From NCBI RefSeq assembly GCF_000463115.2, contig NZ_AWFX01000006.1:1-64000 (forward strand): a stretch of 64,000 nucleotides of DNA, written 5' to 3'. Below the pieces are notes generated by a model that did no database searches, was not told the origin of the DNA, and was given only the letters and a program-made list of their open reading frames with translations. Shown in pieces: positions 32,844-46,348 of this stretch. The DNA comes from Franconibacter helveticus LMG 23732. Its GTDB lineage: Bacteria > Pseudomonadota > Gammaproteobacteria > Enterobacterales > Enterobacteriaceae. A program made the translations under genes and the position numbers. Every line of letters starts with the position of its first letter. The first letter of the stretch is position 1.

Positions 32844-34388
32844 TTAATCGAACTTAATGCGCGTGGCTTTGAGGTTAACAATCGCGAGCGCGCCCACCAG
32901 CAGGAAGATCAGCGTGGCGATGGCGGCAGCGAGGCCGAAGTCCTGACCGCCGCCGCCTTCAAAGGCGATGCGGTAGGTGTAGCTCACCAGCAGGTCGGTG
33001 TAGCCTGCGGGGGTGGTGGTGCCGAGACGGTCCGGCCCGCCGTTGGTTAACAGCAGGATCAGCACGAAGTTATTAAAGTTAAAGGCGAAGCTTGCGATCA
33101 TCAGCGGCGTTAGCGGCTTAATCAGCAGCGGCAGCGTGATTTTAAAGAAGTTCTGGAACGGACCGGCGCCATCCATCGCCGAGGCTTCATAAAGGTCGTC
33201 CGGAATAGCCTTCAGCAAGCCCATGCAGAGGATCATCATGTACGGGTAGCCAAGCCAGGTGTTGACGATGATGATCATGGTGCGCGCGGTGGTCGGGTCG
33301 GTAAACCAGGCGGGCTTAATGCCGAACAGCGCGCTTAACATCATGTTTATCTCGCCGAAGCTCTGGTTAAACAGCCCCTTGAAGATAAGGATAGAGATAA
33401 ACGACGGCACGGCGTAGGGGAGTATCAGCAGCAGGCGGTATACCGCTTTGCCTTTCAGCGCTTCCCACTGCACAAGACAGGCCAGCACCATGCCGACCGC
33501 AACGGTTAAAAGCACCGTCAGCACCGAGAACACCACCGTCCAGACGAAGATGGCGAAGAAGGGCTGTTGGATGCCTTCATCAGTAAAGACGCGCAAAAAG
33601 TTATCCCAGCCGATGGTGACGGTATAGCCAGGGCTGAGTTTTTCATCGCCCCAGTTGCCGTCGGCGTTGATCGCCTGGTAAAAACCGATGTCGTTGTTTG
33701 GACGATACTTCACGCCGCTCTGGTTGTTGGTGAGCGTGCCGTCTTCAGCCTGCGTATAAAGCGGCCGGGTGCCGGAGAACTGGCGCAGCGAGCTCATCAC
33801 CAGTTGGCTGTCGTCTGGCAGCACGGCGGTTATCTGGTTCAGCGACTGGCGGTTCTGGGTAATGACGCGAAGCGTCGCGCGTTCGCCCTGGGGCAGCGCC
33901 TGCGCCTCTTTCATTGCAAGCTTCTGCTCGCCGCCAAAACTGAAGGCGTCGGAGAGATAATTTTTGCCGCTTTCGCCGTCGGTTAACGCCAGCTGCCATT
34001 TGTCCCCCTGTGGATAGAGGCCGAAATTCAGGCTTTTCCCCGCCTGGTATTTGCGGTCCATCAACACTTCCTGCGCGCGCTCCTGGGTGAGCTGGTTGGT
34101 GCTGCTGTAGTTGGTAAACGCGATGGCGATAGTGCAGACCAGCGGGAAGAGGACGAACAGCCCCATGCCGGCAAAGCCGGGATAGACGTAGCGCCAGGCG
34201 TAGGCGCGACGGTTTGCAAAGATATAAAGGCCGGCGGAACTCAACACCAGCGTCATAATGGCGAACAGGTACTCCCCCTGGGCGTACATCAATACCACAA
34301 GATAAGCCACCAGCAGACCGAGCAGCGCGACAATCGCCCATTTCAGCGCATCGCTTTGCCACCAGTGGGTCTTTTTAACAACATCCAT
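32844..34388 (-). CDS. malF: Maltose/maltodextrin ABC transporter permease MalF
   Basis: MalF (514 residues, as in E. coli) is the larger permease subunit and contains the maltose-binding site in the membrane. It has eight membrane helices and the large periplasmic P2 loop between helices 3 and 4 (roughly residues 90-275). The EAA loop reads YEASAMDGAGPFQNFFKITL near residue 400. The start is the ATG at 34388 (MDVVKKTHWWQSD), behind a GAGGAAGAACC ribosome site; an upstream open extension is in the malE-malF gap. That gap of 102 bases in E. coli carries REP palindromes; here I see only a short GC-rich inverted repeat near 34440-34480. Confidence 0.97.
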   Translation of the reverse strand: MDVVKKTHWWQSDALKWAIVALLGLLVAYLVVLMYAQGEYLFAIMTLVLSSAGLYIFANRRAYAWRYVYPGFAGMGLFVLFPLVCTIAIAFTNYSSTNQLTQERAQEVLMDRKYQAGKSLNFGLYPQGDKWQLALTDGESGKNYLSDAFSFGGEQKLAMKEAQALPQGERATLRVITQNRQSLNQITAVLPDDSQLVMSSLRQFSGTRPLYTQAEDGTLTNNQSGVKYRPNNDIGFYQAINADGNWGDEKLSPGYTVTIGWDNFLRVFTDEGIQQPFFAIFVWTVVFSVLTVLLTVAVGMVLACLVQWEALKGKAVYRLLLILPYAVPSFISILIFKGLFNQSFGEINMMLSALFGIKPAWFTDPTTARTMIIIVNTWLGYPYMMILCMGLLKAIPDDLYEASAMDGAGPFQNFFKITLPLLIKPLTPLMIASFAFNFNNFVLILLLTNGGPDRLGTTTPAGYTDLLVSYTYRIAFEGGGGQDFGLAAAIATLIFLLVGALAIVNLKATRIKFD

Positions 34389-34490
34389 GGGGTTCTTCCT
34401 CAACAGCAATGAATACTTGTGTTGCCTGAGCGACGGCATCTGGCCGTCGGGTTAATGCGGGCGGACAACGCGCCGCCCGCCAGGGGCAAG

Positions 34491-36051
<1,561 letters not shown>

Positions 36052-37161
36052 ATGGCAAGCGTTCAGTTGCGTAATGTAACTAAAGCCTGGGGCGATGTGG
36101 TGGTGTCCAGAGACATCAATCTCGATATCGCCGAAGGGGAGTTCGTGGTATTTGTCGGGCCTTCCGGCTGCGGCAAATCAACGCTGCTGCGCATGATAGC
36201 CGGGCTGGAAACCATCACCAGCGGCGATTTGCATATCGGGCAAAAACGGATGAACGACGTGCCGCCATCTGAGCGCGGCGTGGGCATGGTGTTTCAGTCC
36301 TATGCGCTTTATCCCCATCTTTCCGTCGCTGAAAACATGTCCTTTGGCTTAAAGCTCGCGGGCGTTAAGAAAGCGACCATCAACCAGCAGGTGACGCAGG
36401 TCGCCGAAGTGTTGCAGCTTGCGCATTTGCTTGACCGTCGGCCGAAAGCGCTGTCCGGCGGCCAGCGCCAGCGCGTGGCGATTGGCCGTACGCTGGTGGC
36501 GGAGCCGGGCGTGTTTCTGCTCGACGAACCGCTTTCCAACCTGGACGCCGCGCTGCGCGTGCAGATGCGCATTGAAATTTCCCGCCTGCACAAGCGCCTG
36601 GGGCGCACGATGATTTACGTCACCCACGACCAGGTCGAAGCGATGACGCTTGCCGACAAAATCGTGGTGCTCGACGCCGGCCGCGTCGCCCAGGTGGGCA
36701 AACCGCTTGAACTTTATCACTACCCGGCGGACCGCTTCGTGGCGGGCTTCATCGGGTCGCCGAAAATGAACTTCCTGCCGGTGAAAGTCACCGCCACCGC
36801 CATCGATCAGGTGCAGGTGGAACTGCCGAACCGCCAGCATGTCTGGCTACCGGTAGACAGCGAGGGAGTGAACGTGGGCGCCAATATGTCCCTTGGCATC
36901 CGCCCCGAACACTTGCTGCCAAGCGATATTGCTGACGTAACGCTTGAAGGCGAAGTGCAGGTGGTCGAACAACTCGGCCATGAGACTCAGATACATATCC
37001 AGATCCCGGCCCTGCGTCAGAACCTGGTTTACCGCCAGAACGACGTCGTGTTGGTACAAGAGGGTGCCACATTCGCCATCGGCTTACCGCCGGAGCGTTG
37101 CCATCTGTTCCGAGAAGATGGCACCGCTTGTCGTCGGCTTCATAAAGAGCCGGGTGTTTAA
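36052..37161 (+). CDS. malK: Maltose/maltodextrin ABC transporter ATPase MalK
   Basis: MalK hydrolyses ATP for the maltose importer, and through its C-terminal domain inhibits MalT and is bound by unphosphorylated enzyme IIA-Glc. The 369-residue protein has Walker [11 protein letters not shown] (near 36), the Q-loop QSYALYPHL, the ABC signature [13 protein letters not shown] (near 134), Walker [13 protein letters not shown] (near 153) and the switch histidine in YVTHDQ. Residues 235-369 form the OB-type regulatory domain. ATG 36052 (MASVQLRNV) follows GGGAGAGAGG; eight upstream in-frame codons are discarded. It is the first gene of malK-lamB-malM, 42 bases before lamB. Confidence 0.97.
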   Translation: MASVQLRNVTKAWGDVVVSRDINLDIAEGEFVVFVGPSGCGKSTLLRMIAGLETITSGDLHIGQKRMNDVPPSERGVGMVFQSYALYPHLSVAENMSFGLKLAGVKKATINQQVTQVAEVLQLAHLLDRRPKALSGGQRQRVAIGRTLVAEPGVFLLDEPLSNLDAALRVQMRIEISRLHKRLGRTMIYVTHDQVEAMTLADKIVVLDAGRVAQVGKPLELYHYPADRFVAGFIGSPKMNFLPVKVTATAIDQVQVELPNRQHVWLPVDSEGVNVGANMSLGIRPEHLLPSDIADVTLEGEVQVVEQLGHETQIHIQIPALRQNLVYRQNDVVLVQEGATFAIGLPPERCHLFREDGTACRRLHKEPGV

Positions 37162-38523
<1,362 letters not shown>

Positions 38524-38543
38524 TCACACGGTATCGTAGCAAC

Positions 38544-38565
38544 AAGAGGGGCGAAAGCCCCTCTT
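38544..38565 (+). repeat. lamB-malM intergenic hairpin with GAAA tetraloop
   Basis: AAGAGGGGC pairs with GCCCCTCTT around GAAA. There is no T-run, so it more likely protects the 3' end of lamB mRNA or gives partial attenuation before malM. Confidence 0.65.
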
Positions 38566-38645
38566 ACCCCTCATTGAAAGCACCGATTTTCGGGAAACGC
38601 GCTATTGCCTGGCTACCGTTTCCCTTTCTATTCGAGGTCATAAAA

Positions 38646-39626
38646 ATGAAAAAACGTCTCGTCGCATTATGCTTAAGCGCAGGGCTGCTCGCGGGCGCGC
38701 CTGTCGTCAGCTTCGCGGATGTCAATATCGTGCCGCAGAACACCTCCGCCGCACCGGCTATCCCGGCCGGTGAGTTACAGCGCCTGACCTGGACGCCGGT
38801 CTCGCAATCCCAAACGCAGACCACGCAAATTGCGACGGCGGGTCAAACGCTGAATGTGCCGGGCATTAGCGGCAAAGTGGTGGCTTACAGCGTGCCGGCC
38901 AATATCGGCGAACTGACTATCACGTTGACAAGCGTTGGCGAAAAACAAAGATCGATTTTCGCGCCGAACCTGCTGGTGCTGGACCAAAACCTTCAGCCTG
39001 CCGCCTATTTCCCGAGCAGCTATTTTGCTTATAAAGAGCCGGGCGTCGTTTCTGAAGACCGTCTTGAAGGCACCGTTAAGCTGATGCCTGCGCTGGGTCA
39101 GCAAAAACTTTATCTGCTGGTCTTCACCACGCCGCAGGATTTAACGCGCACCACGACGATGACCAACCCGGCGAAAGCCTATGCCAAAGGCGTGGGCAAC
39201 GCGGTGCCGGATATCGCCGACCCGGTTGCCCGTCACACCACCGACGGCACGTTGAAGCTGAAAGTAAGCACTAACTCCGGTTCCAGCATTCTGGTCGGCC
39301 CGCTGTTTGGCTCTTCCGGCCAGGCCTCTGTCACGGTTGGCAACACCGCAGCCCCTGCCACCGCGTATGCGGCTCCGGCGCCTGCTGCGCCAGCGCCAGC
39401 AACGGCTTACGCCGCGCCTGCTCCGGCGCCAGCCGCGGCCCCTGCGCCTGCGGCGAAGAGCGAACCGGTGCTGAACGACACCGAAACCTATTTTAATCAG
39501 GCCATTAAGCAAGCGGTCGCCAAAGGGGATGTCGACAAGGCCCTGAAACTGCTGAATGAAGCCGAGCGTCTGGGTTCAACCTCCGCCCGTCAAACTTTTA
39601 TCAGCAGTGTAAAAGGCAAGGGGTGA
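38646..39626 (+). CDS. malM: Maltose operon periplasmic protein MalM
   Basis: MalM is a periplasmic protein of unclear role at the end of malK-lamB-malM. The 326-residue precursor has a signal peptide (MKKRLVALCLSAGLLAGAPV then VSFA) and conserved regions such as LQRLTWTPVSQS and DPVARHTTDGTLKLKV. A low-complexity linker of Ala, Pro, Thr and Tyr (about residues 237-278, with repeated ATAYAAPAPA units) precedes the C-terminal ETYFNQAIKQAVAKGDVDKA. It is some 20 residues longer than E. coli MalM (306), mainly through this linker. A strong terminator follows. The start at 38646 begins the signal peptide; the longer open frame overlaps lamB. Confidence 0.93.
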   Translation: MKKRLVALCLSAGLLAGAPVVSFADVNIVPQNTSAAPAIPAGELQRLTWTPVSQSQTQTTQIATAGQTLNVPGISGKVVAYSVPANIGELTITLTSVGEKQRSIFAPNLLVLDQNLQPAAYFPSSYFAYKEPGVVSEDRLEGTVKLMPALGQQKLYLLVFTTPQDLTRTTTMTNPAKAYAKGVGNAVPDIADPVARHTTDGTLKLKVSTNSGSSILVGPLFGSSGQASVTVGNTAAPATAYAAPAPAAPAPATAYAAPAPAPAAAPAPAAKSEPVLNDTETYFNQAIKQAVAKGDVDKALKLLNEAERLGSTSARQTFISSVKGKG

Positions 39627-39658
39627 TCGTCTCCCCGCATTGCTGATGCTTGCAAGAC

Positions 39659-39683
39659 CTGGTGCGCTTCGGCGCACCTTTTT
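39659..39683 (+). terminator. malK-lamB-malM terminator
   Basis: GGTGCGC pairs with GCGCACC around a TTCG tetraloop, followed by TTTTTT. Confidence 0.95.
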
Positions 39684-39803
39684 TATTGCCGCCGCTTTTT
39701 GTTGCTCTCCTGTTGCATTTTTGTTCGCCAAAGGGGGTTTGGCCGCCACCTTACGCTTTTTCTGCGCTACAATGCCCCGTCAAATCGCCCCGGAGAATGA
39801 TGC

Positions 39804-40301
39804 ATGTCCCACCCCGCGCTGATGCAGCTTCGCGCGTTGTCTTTTACAACCGATACCGCCTCCCTGGATGAGAACCTGCTCGACTGGCTGATGCTGGAAG
39901 ATTCCATGACCAAACGCTTTGAACAGCACTGCCGGCGCGTAAGCGTGGAGCGGCTATTTGAAGGTTTTGTCGGCTCGCAGGAGATTGCGCAGGAGCGCGA
40001 GTGGCTGCCGCAGGAAGCACGCTACTGGCTGCGGGAAATCGTGCTGTGCGGCGACGGCGAGCCCTGGCTCGTCGGGCGCACCGTGGTGCCCGAGTCTACA
40101 CTCAATGGACCGGAAATAGCCCTGCAAAAACTGGGGGAAACGCCATTGGGGCGCTATCTTTTTACTTCATCGACCCTGACGCGGGATTTTATCCATCCGG
40201 GCCGCAGCGACGACCTGTGGGGACGCCGCTCCCGGCTGCGTCTTTCCGGCAAACCGTTACTGCTCACTGAACTGTTTTTGCCTGCATCGCCATTGTATTA
40301 A
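39804..40301 (+). CDS. ubiC: Chorismate pyruvate-lyase
   Basis: UbiC removes pyruvate from chorismate to make 4-hydroxybenzoate, the first committed step of ubiquinone synthesis. The 165-residue length equals E. coli UbiC. Active-site residues are in [20 protein letters not shown] (the arginine that binds chorismate lies here) and in the C-terminal LLLTELFLP, which carries the catalytic glutamate. It precedes ubiA by 11 bases, and the two form an operon. The gap from malM (120 bases after the terminator) includes the ubiC promoter region with no other feature. Confidence 0.96.
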   Translation: MSHPALMQLRALSFTTDTASLDENLLDWLMLEDSMTKRFEQHCRRVSVERLFEGFVGSQEIAQEREWLPQEARYWLREIVLCGDGEPWLVGRTVVPESTLNGPEIALQKLGETPLGRYLFTSSTLTRDFIHPGRSDDLWGRRSRLRLSGKPLLLTELFLPASPLY

Positions 40302-40312
40302 GAGGAAGAAAA

Positions 40313-41185
40313 ATGGAGTGGAGTTTGACGCACAATAAGCTGCTCGCTTATCACCGCCTGATGCGAACCGACAAGCCGATTGGCGCGTTGCTGTTGCTGT
40401 GGCCGACCCTGTGGGCGCTGTGGGTGGCGACGCCGGGCGTGCCGCCGCTGTGGATCCTGGCGGTGTTTGTGGCGGGCGTCTGGTTGATGCGCGCCGCGGG
40501 ATGCGTGGTAAACGATTATGCCGACCGTAAATTCGATGGCCATGTAAAGCGTACCGCCAACCGGCCGCTGCCAAGCGGCGCGGTAACGGAAAAAGAGGCC
40601 AAAAATCTGTTTGTGGTGCTGGTGCTGCTCTCGTTCGCACTGGTGCTAACGCTCAACCTGATGACCATTTTGCTCTCCGTCGCGGCGCTGGCGCTGGCGT
40701 GGATGTACCCCTTTATGAAGCGCTACACCCATCTGCCGCAGGTGGTGCTGGGCGCGGCGTTTGGCTGGTCTATTCCGATGGCGTTTTCCGCCGTAAGCGA
40801 GTCGGTGCCGCTTAGCTGCTGGCTCATGTTCCTGGCGAATATCTTGTGGGCGGTGGCTTACGACACCGAGTACGCCATGGTCGATCGTGATGACGATGTA
40901 AAAATCGGCGTGAAATCGACTGCTATTTTGTTTGGCCGGTACGACAAACTGATTATCGGCCTTTTGCAGATTGCCGTGCTGGGGTTGATGGCGGTGATCG
41001 GCTGGCTGAATGGGCTGGGCATGGCCTTTTATCTGTCGATGGTCGTGGCGGCAGCGCTGTTTGTGTATCAGCAAAAGCTTATTGCCGGACGCGATCGCGA
41101 CGCCTGCTTTAAGGCGTTTCTCAATAATAACTATGTAGGCCTGGCGCTGTTTATCGGGCTGGCGGTAAGTTACTGGCGATTGTGA
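40313..41185 (+). CDS. ubiA: 4-hydroxybenzoate octaprenyltransferase
   Basis: UbiA is an inner-membrane prenyltransferase that attaches the polyprenyl tail to 4-hydroxybenzoate. The 290-residue protein equals the E. coli enzyme. The two aspartate-rich magnesium-diphosphate sites are visible as [15 protein letters not shown] (near residue 67) and [16 protein letters not shown] (near 187). Eight or nine membrane helices are predicted by eye. It follows ubiC and ends at a bidirectional terminator shared with plsB. Confidence 0.97.
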   Translation: MEWSLTHNKLLAYHRLMRTDKPIGALLLLWPTLWALWVATPGVPPLWILAVFVAGVWLMRAAGCVVNDYADRKFDGHVKRTANRPLPSGAVTEKEAKNLFVVLVLLSFALVLTLNLMTILLSVAALALAWMYPFMKRYTHLPQVVLGAAFGWSIPMAFSAVSESVPLSCWLMFLANILWAVAYDTEYAMVDRDDDVKIGVKSTAILFGRYDKLIIGLLQIAVLGLMAVIGWLNGLGMAFYLSMVVAAALFVYQQKLIAGRDRDACFKAFLNNNYVGLALFIGLAVSYWRL

Positions 41186-41202
41186 CGGTCGCTGCGTGAA
41201 AT

Positions 41203-41231
41203 AAAAAAGGCGGGTTTCCCCGCCTTTTTTT
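41203..41231. terminator. Bidirectional terminator between ubiA and plsB
   Basis: An A-run, the stem GGCGGG/CCCGCC and a T-run form a symmetric hairpin able to stop transcription from both sides. The plsB stop codon lies in the T-run. Confidence 0.92.
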
Positions 41232-43656
41232 ATTCGCCTGCCTGTGCGGCGGCGCTTTCAATCGTCAACCGCACGTCGGAGGTCATCAGCTCCGCCAACA
41301 GCTGGTAAACCTTCATGGTTTGCGCCGGTTCGGCGTCGCCGGTATCGCTGATGTAGCCTTCATCACGCAGCGTCAGCACCAGCGTGGAGAAGACCGCTTT
41401 GTCGAAGAACTCCGGCGCGTTGATGCCGTGCAGCACGGACAAACGCTGCGCCACAGTGCGGCTCTCTTTTTCAAGGGTGCCGCGGTTGATGGACGGGTTA
41501 GCGCTCAACAGCCAGAAAGTGATGGCATAACGTTGCAGCGTTTCGCGCACGCCCGCCGCCAGCAGTTGCATGGTGCGTGAGCGGGCCGGGTTAAGCTGCA
41601 CTTCCGTTGCCTCTTCCACAACCAGCCCCTGACGCGCCATTTCCGCAACCAGCGCATCCGTTACCGTCTGCAACTCTGTGCTTTCCCAACGCAGGAACAG
41701 CTCCGCTTTCAGCAGCGGGTAAAGCACTTCAACCTGACGCTGGAGCGCTTCGCGGCTGATGCGACGATGCTGGGTGATAATGGCCGCCAGCAGTGAAGGC
41801 AACACCAGCATATGCATAATGTTGTTGCGATAGTACGTCATCAACACCGCCTGCTCGCGCGGCAGAATGATGATGTCGCCAATGGTGTCTTTTTCCACCT
41901 CGAACTTATTCATTTGCAGCGCGTGGTCGATAAGCGCGCTGGCGCTGGCGTCCGGCACGGTGGCGTCGCTGGCGTAAGGCACGTTGCGCAGCAGTTGCAG
42001 ATAGCACTCAAGCTGCTCCGTTAGCTGCTCGCGGGTAAGCGAGCGCTGGCGAGAGGCGAGCAGGGCGGTGCAGCAGAGGTTCATGGCGTTTGCCGCCCCG
42101 GCGTTGTTGATTCGCACCATCAGCTTAGCGGCGATATCGTTAACTGTCGGGGTCAGCCATGCCGGGCGCACCGCTTCAATCGGATCGATGGCGTCGCGCC
42201 ACTCCGGCACACGCTGGTTAAGGTAGGTCATCAGCGGCATCGGCTCGCCAAAGTTAACGTAGCCCTGGCCCAGGTTGCGCAGCTTGCTTAAGCCGCGCAG
42301 CATTTGCAGCAGGTTCTCTTTTTCTTTGGTGGCGCCGCGCAGTTCTTTGGCGTAAGTGCCCACTTCCATTACGTGTTCATAGCCGATGTAAATAGGCACT
42401 AACGTAATAGGGCGAGAACCGCCGCGCAGCATCGCCTGGATAGTCATCGACAGGGTGCCGGTTTTCGGATCCAGCAGGCGACCGGTGCGCGAGCGTCCGC
42501 CTTCCACAAAATATTCTACCGAGTAACCGCGGCTGAACAGTTCGCCCAGATATTCCCGAAAGACGGTGGAATACAGCTTATTGCCTTTAAAGGTGCGGCG
42601 AATAAAGAAGGCGCCCAGGCGGCGGAAGATTGGCCCTGCCGGCCAAAAGTTAAGGTTGATGCCTGCGGCGATATGCGGCGGCACCAGCCCCTGGTGATAA
42701 AGCACGTAGGAGAGCAGCAGATAGTCCATGTGGCTGCGGTGGCAAGGCACATAGACAATTTCATGGCCGTCGTGGGCCAGCTGGCGTACGCGCTCAGCGT
42801 TATGGACGTTGATCCCCTGATAAAGCCGGTTCCAGGTAAAGCTAAGAATGCGATCGGAAACGCGAATCATCTCATAAGAGAAGTTAGCGGCAATCTCCTC
42901 CATGAGCGCCACGGCATTTTGCTGCGCTTTTTCATGGGAGATTTTTTTCGTGCGCGCTTCGTCTTCCACCGCGCGTGCGATGGCTTTCGACGCCAGCAGC
43001 TTGTTAAAGAGATCCTGGCGGGCGGGCAGACGCGGGCCGACGGCGGCAAGCCGTTGGCGGGCGAAATGCATGCGCGCTACGCGGGCGAGCTTTTGCGCGA
43101 TAATTTTGTCAGTGCCGTGTTCCGTCGCCATACGGCGCAGGGAAACCGGCTGCGAAAAGCGCACAAAGCTGTCGCGGCCAAGCCAGGAAATAGCGAAAAA
43201 CTTCTGTACGCCGTTCAGCAGGCGCAGCGGCGGGTTTTCTTCGCCTTTTTCACGCCCCGGCGCGCGGCCGAACATCACGGAAACCGGCACCATCTGTACA
43301 TCGAGGCTGGGGTTGCTGCGATGCAGATCCAGATACTCGTGAAACAGCTTAATGGACTCTTCTTTCGGCGTGTACCAGGTAAAGACGCGCGGGCCGCCGT
43401 GAATAAAGATGTAGCGGGGCAGTTGCGTACCATCTATCTCCAGCGGTTCCAACGGGTCCGGTAAATCGTGCGCCAGGCACTGCGCGCGCAACGTTAATAA
43501 ATCCGCTTTCGAGTTGTACGGCAAGACGTACATGATGGGGCGCGAGGTGTCGAGCCCCAATTCGGCGCAGGGATCCGCCGGAATAGACTTGCTTTTTACC
43601 AGCGTGCTTAATGGTAAATTCAGTAATTTGTAGTACATTCGTGGCCAACCGGACAT
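41230..43656 (-). CDS. plsB: Glycerol-3-phosphate acyltransferase PlsB
   Basis: PlsB acylates position 1 of glycerol 3-phosphate at the inner membrane, the first step of phospholipid synthesis. It is 808 residues long, near the E. coli 807. The acyltransferase motifs are [20 protein letters not shown] (block I, HX4D near residue 304), [19 protein letters not shown] (block II), [19 protein letters not shown] (block III) and [11 protein letters not shown] (block IV). The start is the ATG at 43656 ([12 protein letters not shown]). It is divergent from dgkA, which recycles diacylglycerol; the 132-base gap between them must hold both promoters. Confidence 0.97.
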   Translation of the reverse strand: MSGWPRMYYKLLNLPLSTLVKSKSIPADPCAELGLDTSRPIMYVLPYNSKADLLTLRAQCLAHDLPDPLEPLEIDGTQLPRYIFIHGGPRVFTWYTPKEESIKLFHEYLDLHRSNPSLDVQMVPVSVMFGRAPGREKGEENPPLRLLNGVQKFFAISWLGRDSFVRFSQPVSLRRMATEHGTDKIIAQKLARVARMHFARQRLAAVGPRLPARQDLFNKLLASKAIARAVEDEARTKKISHEKAQQNAVALMEEIAANFSYEMIRVSDRILSFTWNRLYQGINVHNAERVRQLAHDGHEIVYVPCHRSHMDYLLLSYVLYHQGLVPPHIAAGINLNFWPAGPIFRRLGAFFIRRTFKGNKLYSTVFREYLGELFSRGYSVEYFVEGGRSRTGRLLDPKTGTLSMTIQAMLRGGSRPITLVPIYIGYEHVMEVGTYAKELRGATKEKENLLQMLRGLSKLRNLGQGYVNFGEPMPLMTYLNQRVPEWRDAIDPIEAVRPAWLTPTVNDIAAKLMVRINNAGAANAMNLCCTALLASRQRSLTREQLTEQLECYLQLLRNVPYASDATVPDASASALIDHALQMNKFEVEKDTIGDIIILPREQAVLMTYYRNNIMHMLVLPSLLAAIITQHRRISREALQRQVEVLYPLLKAELFLRWESTELQTVTDALVAEMARQGLVVEEATEVQLNPARSRTMQLLAAGVRETLQRYAITFWLLSANPSINRGTLEKESRTVAQRLSVLHGINAPEFFDKAVFSTLVLTLRDEGYISDTGDAEPAQTMKVYQLLAELMTSDVRLTIESAAAQAGE

Positions 43657-43788
43657 AAACGATGTAAAGCCTCTGGTTAATAATGCAATGGCGCCGCCAG
43701 AATAGCAGAAACGATGCGGAATTTCTGTGGTGCTTCGTTGTTCAGACGCAATAGCATTGACGCTGATAATTCAAAAAGGTTTCTTTTC

Positions 43789-44157
43789 ATGGCCAATAAC
43801 ACCACGGGACTCACCCGAATCATTAAAGCGGCGGGCTATTCCTGGAAAGGGATAAGCGCCGCATGGAAAAATGAGGCGGCGTTTCGCCAGGAAGGCGTGG
43901 CGACGATCCTGGCAGTGCTCATCGCCTGCTGGCTTGATGTCGACCCCATTACCCGCGTGCTGCTGATTGGCTCCGTTCTGCTGGTCATGATTGTGGAAAT
44001 TCTCAACAGCGCCATCGAAGCGGTTGTCGACCGAATTGGCCCTGAATTCCACGAGTTATCCGGCCGCGCCAAAGATATGGGGTCCGCGGCGGTGCTGCTG
44101 GCGATTATCCTTGCTCTCATCACCTGGGTCACGCTGCTCTGGCAGCATCTGCGATAA
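43789..44157 (+). CDS. dgkA: Diacylglycerol kinase
   Basis: DgkA phosphorylates diacylglycerol to phosphatidic acid, recycling lipid released by membrane-derived oligosaccharide synthesis. The 122-residue protein has three membrane helices plus an amphipathic N-terminal helix. Catalytic residues lie in FRQEGVA (Glu28 region) and in [13 protein letters not shown] (Glu69, Asn72, Glu76). The start was set at ATG 43789 ([12 protein letters not shown]) as in E. coli; upstream in-frame codons are discarded. lexA follows 110 bases later from its own LexA-controlled promoter. Confidence 0.97.
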   Translation: MANNTTGLTRIIKAAGYSWKGISAAWKNEAAFRQEGVATILAVLIACWLDVDPITRVLLIGSVLLVMIVEILNSAIEAVVDRIGPEFHELSGRAKDMGSAAVLLAIILALITWVTLLWQHLR

Positions 44158-44221
44158 GTTTTCCAGAATTTATCGCTGGTGCGCTTTTTTGCAGGCAAGG
44201 TGGTTTCAAAATCGCCTTTAG

Positions 44222-44259
44222 CTGTATATACTCACAGCATTCACTGTATATTCACCCAG
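44222..44259 (+). promoter_or_regulatory. Two LexA boxes of the lexA promoter
   Basis: CTGTATATACTCACAG (44222-44237) and CTGTATATTCACCCAG (44244-44259) both have the CTG-N10-CAG form and the six-base separation known from E. coli lexA. They end nine bases before the start codon and mediate SOS autoregulation. Confidence 0.96.
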
Positions 44260-44267
44260 GGGGCGGA

Positions 44268-44876
44268 ATGAAAGCATTAACTACCAGGCAACAAGAGGTG
44301 TTTGATCTCATTCGGGATCATATCAGCCAGACCGGCATGCCGCCTACTCGTGCCGAGATCGCACAGCGTCTGGGTTTCCGTTCGCCCAACGCGGCGGAAG
44401 AGCATTTAAAAGCGCTGGCGCGTAAAGGCGTGATTGAAATTGTTTCCGGCGCTTCTCGCGGCATTCGCTTGTTGCAGGAAGATGAAGACGGGCTGCCGCT
44501 GGTGGGGCGTGTCGCTGCGGGCGAACCGCTTCTGGCGCAGCAGCATATCGAAGGCCACTATCAGGTCGATCCGGGTCTCTTTAAGCCAAGCGCGGATTTT
44601 CTGCTGCGGGTTAGCGGCATGTCGATGAAAGATATCGGCATTATGGATGGCGACCTGCTGGCTGTGCACAAAACGCAGGATGTTCGTAACGGCCAGGTCG
44701 TCGTGGCGCGCATTGACGATGAAGTGACCGTCAAGCGCCTGAAAAAGCAGGGCAACAAGGTAGAACTGCTGCCGGAAAACAACGAATTCAAACCCATTGT
44801 GGTTGACCTGCGCGAGCATAACTTCTCTATTGAAGGACTGGCCGTCGGGGTTATCCGCAACGGCGAATGGCTTTAA
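44268..44876 (+). CDS. lexA: LexA repressor
   Basis: LexA represses the SOS regulon and cleaves itself when RecA filaments form. At 202 residues it equals E. coli LexA. The winged helix domain is at 1-70 ([23 protein letters not shown] is split here as [12 protein letters not shown] and [11 protein letters not shown]). The cleavage site Ala-Gly is in [11 protein letters not shown] (near residue 84), the catalytic serine in [12 protein letters not shown] (near 119) and the lysine in [10 protein letters not shown] (near 156). The ribosome site GGGGGCGGA precedes ATG. dinF follows after a terminator that is probably leaky. Confidence 0.98.
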   Translation: MKALTTRQQEVFDLIRDHISQTGMPPTRAEIAQRLGFRSPNAAEEHLKALARKGVIEIVSGASRGIRLLQEDEDGLPLVGRVAAGEPLLAQQHIEGHYQVDPGLFKPSADFLLRVSGMSMKDIGIMDGDLLAVHKTQDVRNGQVVVARIDDEVTVKRLKKQGNKVELLPENNEFKPIVVDLREHNFSIEGLAVGVIRNGEWL

Positions 44877-44888
44877 CGCCCTTATAAT

Positions 44889-44928
44889 CACACCGCAACG
44901 TAGCGCCCCTCGTTGCGGTGTTTTTTTA
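44889..44928 (+). terminator. lexA terminator, probably partial
   Basis: CACCGCAACG pairs with CGTTGCGGTG around a ten-base loop, followed by seven T. dinF begins 30 bases later without a clear promoter, so some read-through is expected, as for the E. coli lexA-dinF operon. Confidence 0.85.
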
Positions 44929-44957
44929 TTCCTCTTATTTTCTCCGGCCTCGTCTCC

Positions 44958-46292
44958 ATGCTTTTTTTCTCAAAGACTGACCGAGCCCTCTGGCGGCTTG
45001 CGCTGCCGATGATTTTCTCCAATATCACCGTTCCCCTGCTGGGCCTCGTCGATACCGCTGTTATCGGCCACCTCGACAGCGCCGACTATCTGGGCGGCGT
45101 AGCCGTTGGCGCCACCGCCACCAGTTTTCTCTTTATGCTGCTGCTTTTCCTGCGAATGAGTACCACCGGGCTGACTGCGCAGGCGCACGGCGCGCAGGAT
45201 GCAACCCGGCTGGCGCGTGCGCTGGTGCAGCCGCTGCTGCTGGCACTGGGGGCGGGGGTTCTTATCCTGTTGTTGCGTACGCCGCTAATCGATTTGGCGC
45301 TGCATATTGTCGGCGGCAGCGAGGCGGTGCTGTTGCAGGCAAGACGCTTTCTAGCGATCCGCTGGCTTAGCGCGCCCGCTTCGCTCGCGAATCTCGTGCT
45401 GCTGGGCTGGCTGCTTGGGGTGCAGTATGCCCGTGCGCCAGTTATCCTGCTGGTTGTGGGCAACGTACTCAATATTGCGCTCGATTTATGGTTTGTTATG
45501 GGGCTGCGCCTGAACGTTCAGGGCGCGGCGATGGCCACCGCCCTTGCCGAATATGCCACATTTTTCATTGGCCTATGGATGGTGAAACGCGAGCTGACCC
45601 GTCGCGGCATTGGTTTTTCTCTGCTTGCTACGGCGTGGCGCAAAGAACTCAGGCGCCTGCTGGCGCTTAACCGCGACATCATGCTGCGTTCGCTGCTTTT
45701 GCAGCTTTGCTTTGGCGCAGTAACCGTGTTCGGCGCCCGTCTTGGCAGCGAAATCGTCGCGGTAAACGCAATCTTAATGACCTTCCTGACCTTTACCGCC
45801 TACGCGCTTGATGGATTCGCTTATGCGGTAGAAGCGCATTCCGGGCAGGCCTATGGCGCCCGGGACGGCAGTCAGTTGCTGGAAGTATGGCGGGCGGCGT
45901 GTCGTCAGGCAGGCATTGTGGCGCTGGCATTTAGCCTGTGCTGGGCTTTTTTCGGCGAGACGGTCGTTTCACTGCTGACTTCGCTGCCTGCCTTGCAGCA
46001 ACAGGCGGATAGTTATCTTCCCTGGCAAGTCATACTGCCGGTCGTTGGCGTCTGGTGTTATCTGCTGGATGGCATGTTCATTGGCGCCACGCGCGCTTCA
46101 GAGATGCGCAACAGCATGGCGGTAGCGGCGCTGGGGTTTGCCGTCACGCTGCTTACGCTGCCCTGGCTTGGCAACCACGGATTATGGCTGGCGCTGACCC
46201 TCTTTCTTGCGCTGCGCGGAGTGTCGCTCGGGCTTATCTGGCGAAAACGCTGGCGCGAGCAGAGCTGGTTCCAGGCGGCAGACGAAGGGTAA
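44958..46292 (+). CDS. dinF: MATE-family efflux protein DinF
   Basis: DinF is an inner-membrane transporter of the MATE family with 12 hydrophobic segments in two homologous halves. The 444-residue protein aligns with E. coli DinF from ALWRLALPMIFSNITVPLLG onward and contains VDTAVIGHL and ALDGFAYAVEAHSGQAYGAR. It is damage-inducible through read-through from lexA, and has been linked to protection from oxidative stress and bile salts in E. coli. The ATG at 44958 gives MLFFSKTDRALWRL; the alternative 15 codons upstream lies in the terminator T-run region and is unlikely. Confidence 0.93.
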   Translation: MLFFSKTDRALWRLALPMIFSNITVPLLGLVDTAVIGHLDSADYLGGVAVGATATSFLFMLLLFLRMSTTGLTAQAHGAQDATRLARALVQPLLLALGAGVLILLLRTPLIDLALHIVGGSEAVLLQARRFLAIRWLSAPASLANLVLLGWLLGVQYARAPVILLVVGNVLNIALDLWFVMGLRLNVQGAAMATALAEYATFFIGLWMVKRELTRRGIGFSLLATAWRKELRRLLALNRDIMLRSLLLQLCFGAVTVFGARLGSEIVAVNAILMTFLTFTAYALDGFAYAVEAHSGQAYGARDGSQLLEVWRAACRQAGIVALAFSLCWAFFGETVVSLLTSLPALQQQADSYLPWQVILPVVGVWCYLLDGMFIGATRASEMRNSMAVAALGFAVTLLTLPWLGNHGLWLALTLFLALRGVSLGLIWRKRWREQSWFQAADEG

Positions 46293-46314
46293 CGCTGTCT
46301 TGCCTTTACTCTAC

Positions 46315-46348
46315 AGCGGCGGCGCAATATGCGCTGCCGCTTTTTTTA
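46315..46348 (+). terminator. dinF terminator
   Basis: AGCGGCGGCGCA pairs with TGCGCTGCCGCT (one G-T pair) around ATA, followed by seven T. Confidence 0.92.
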
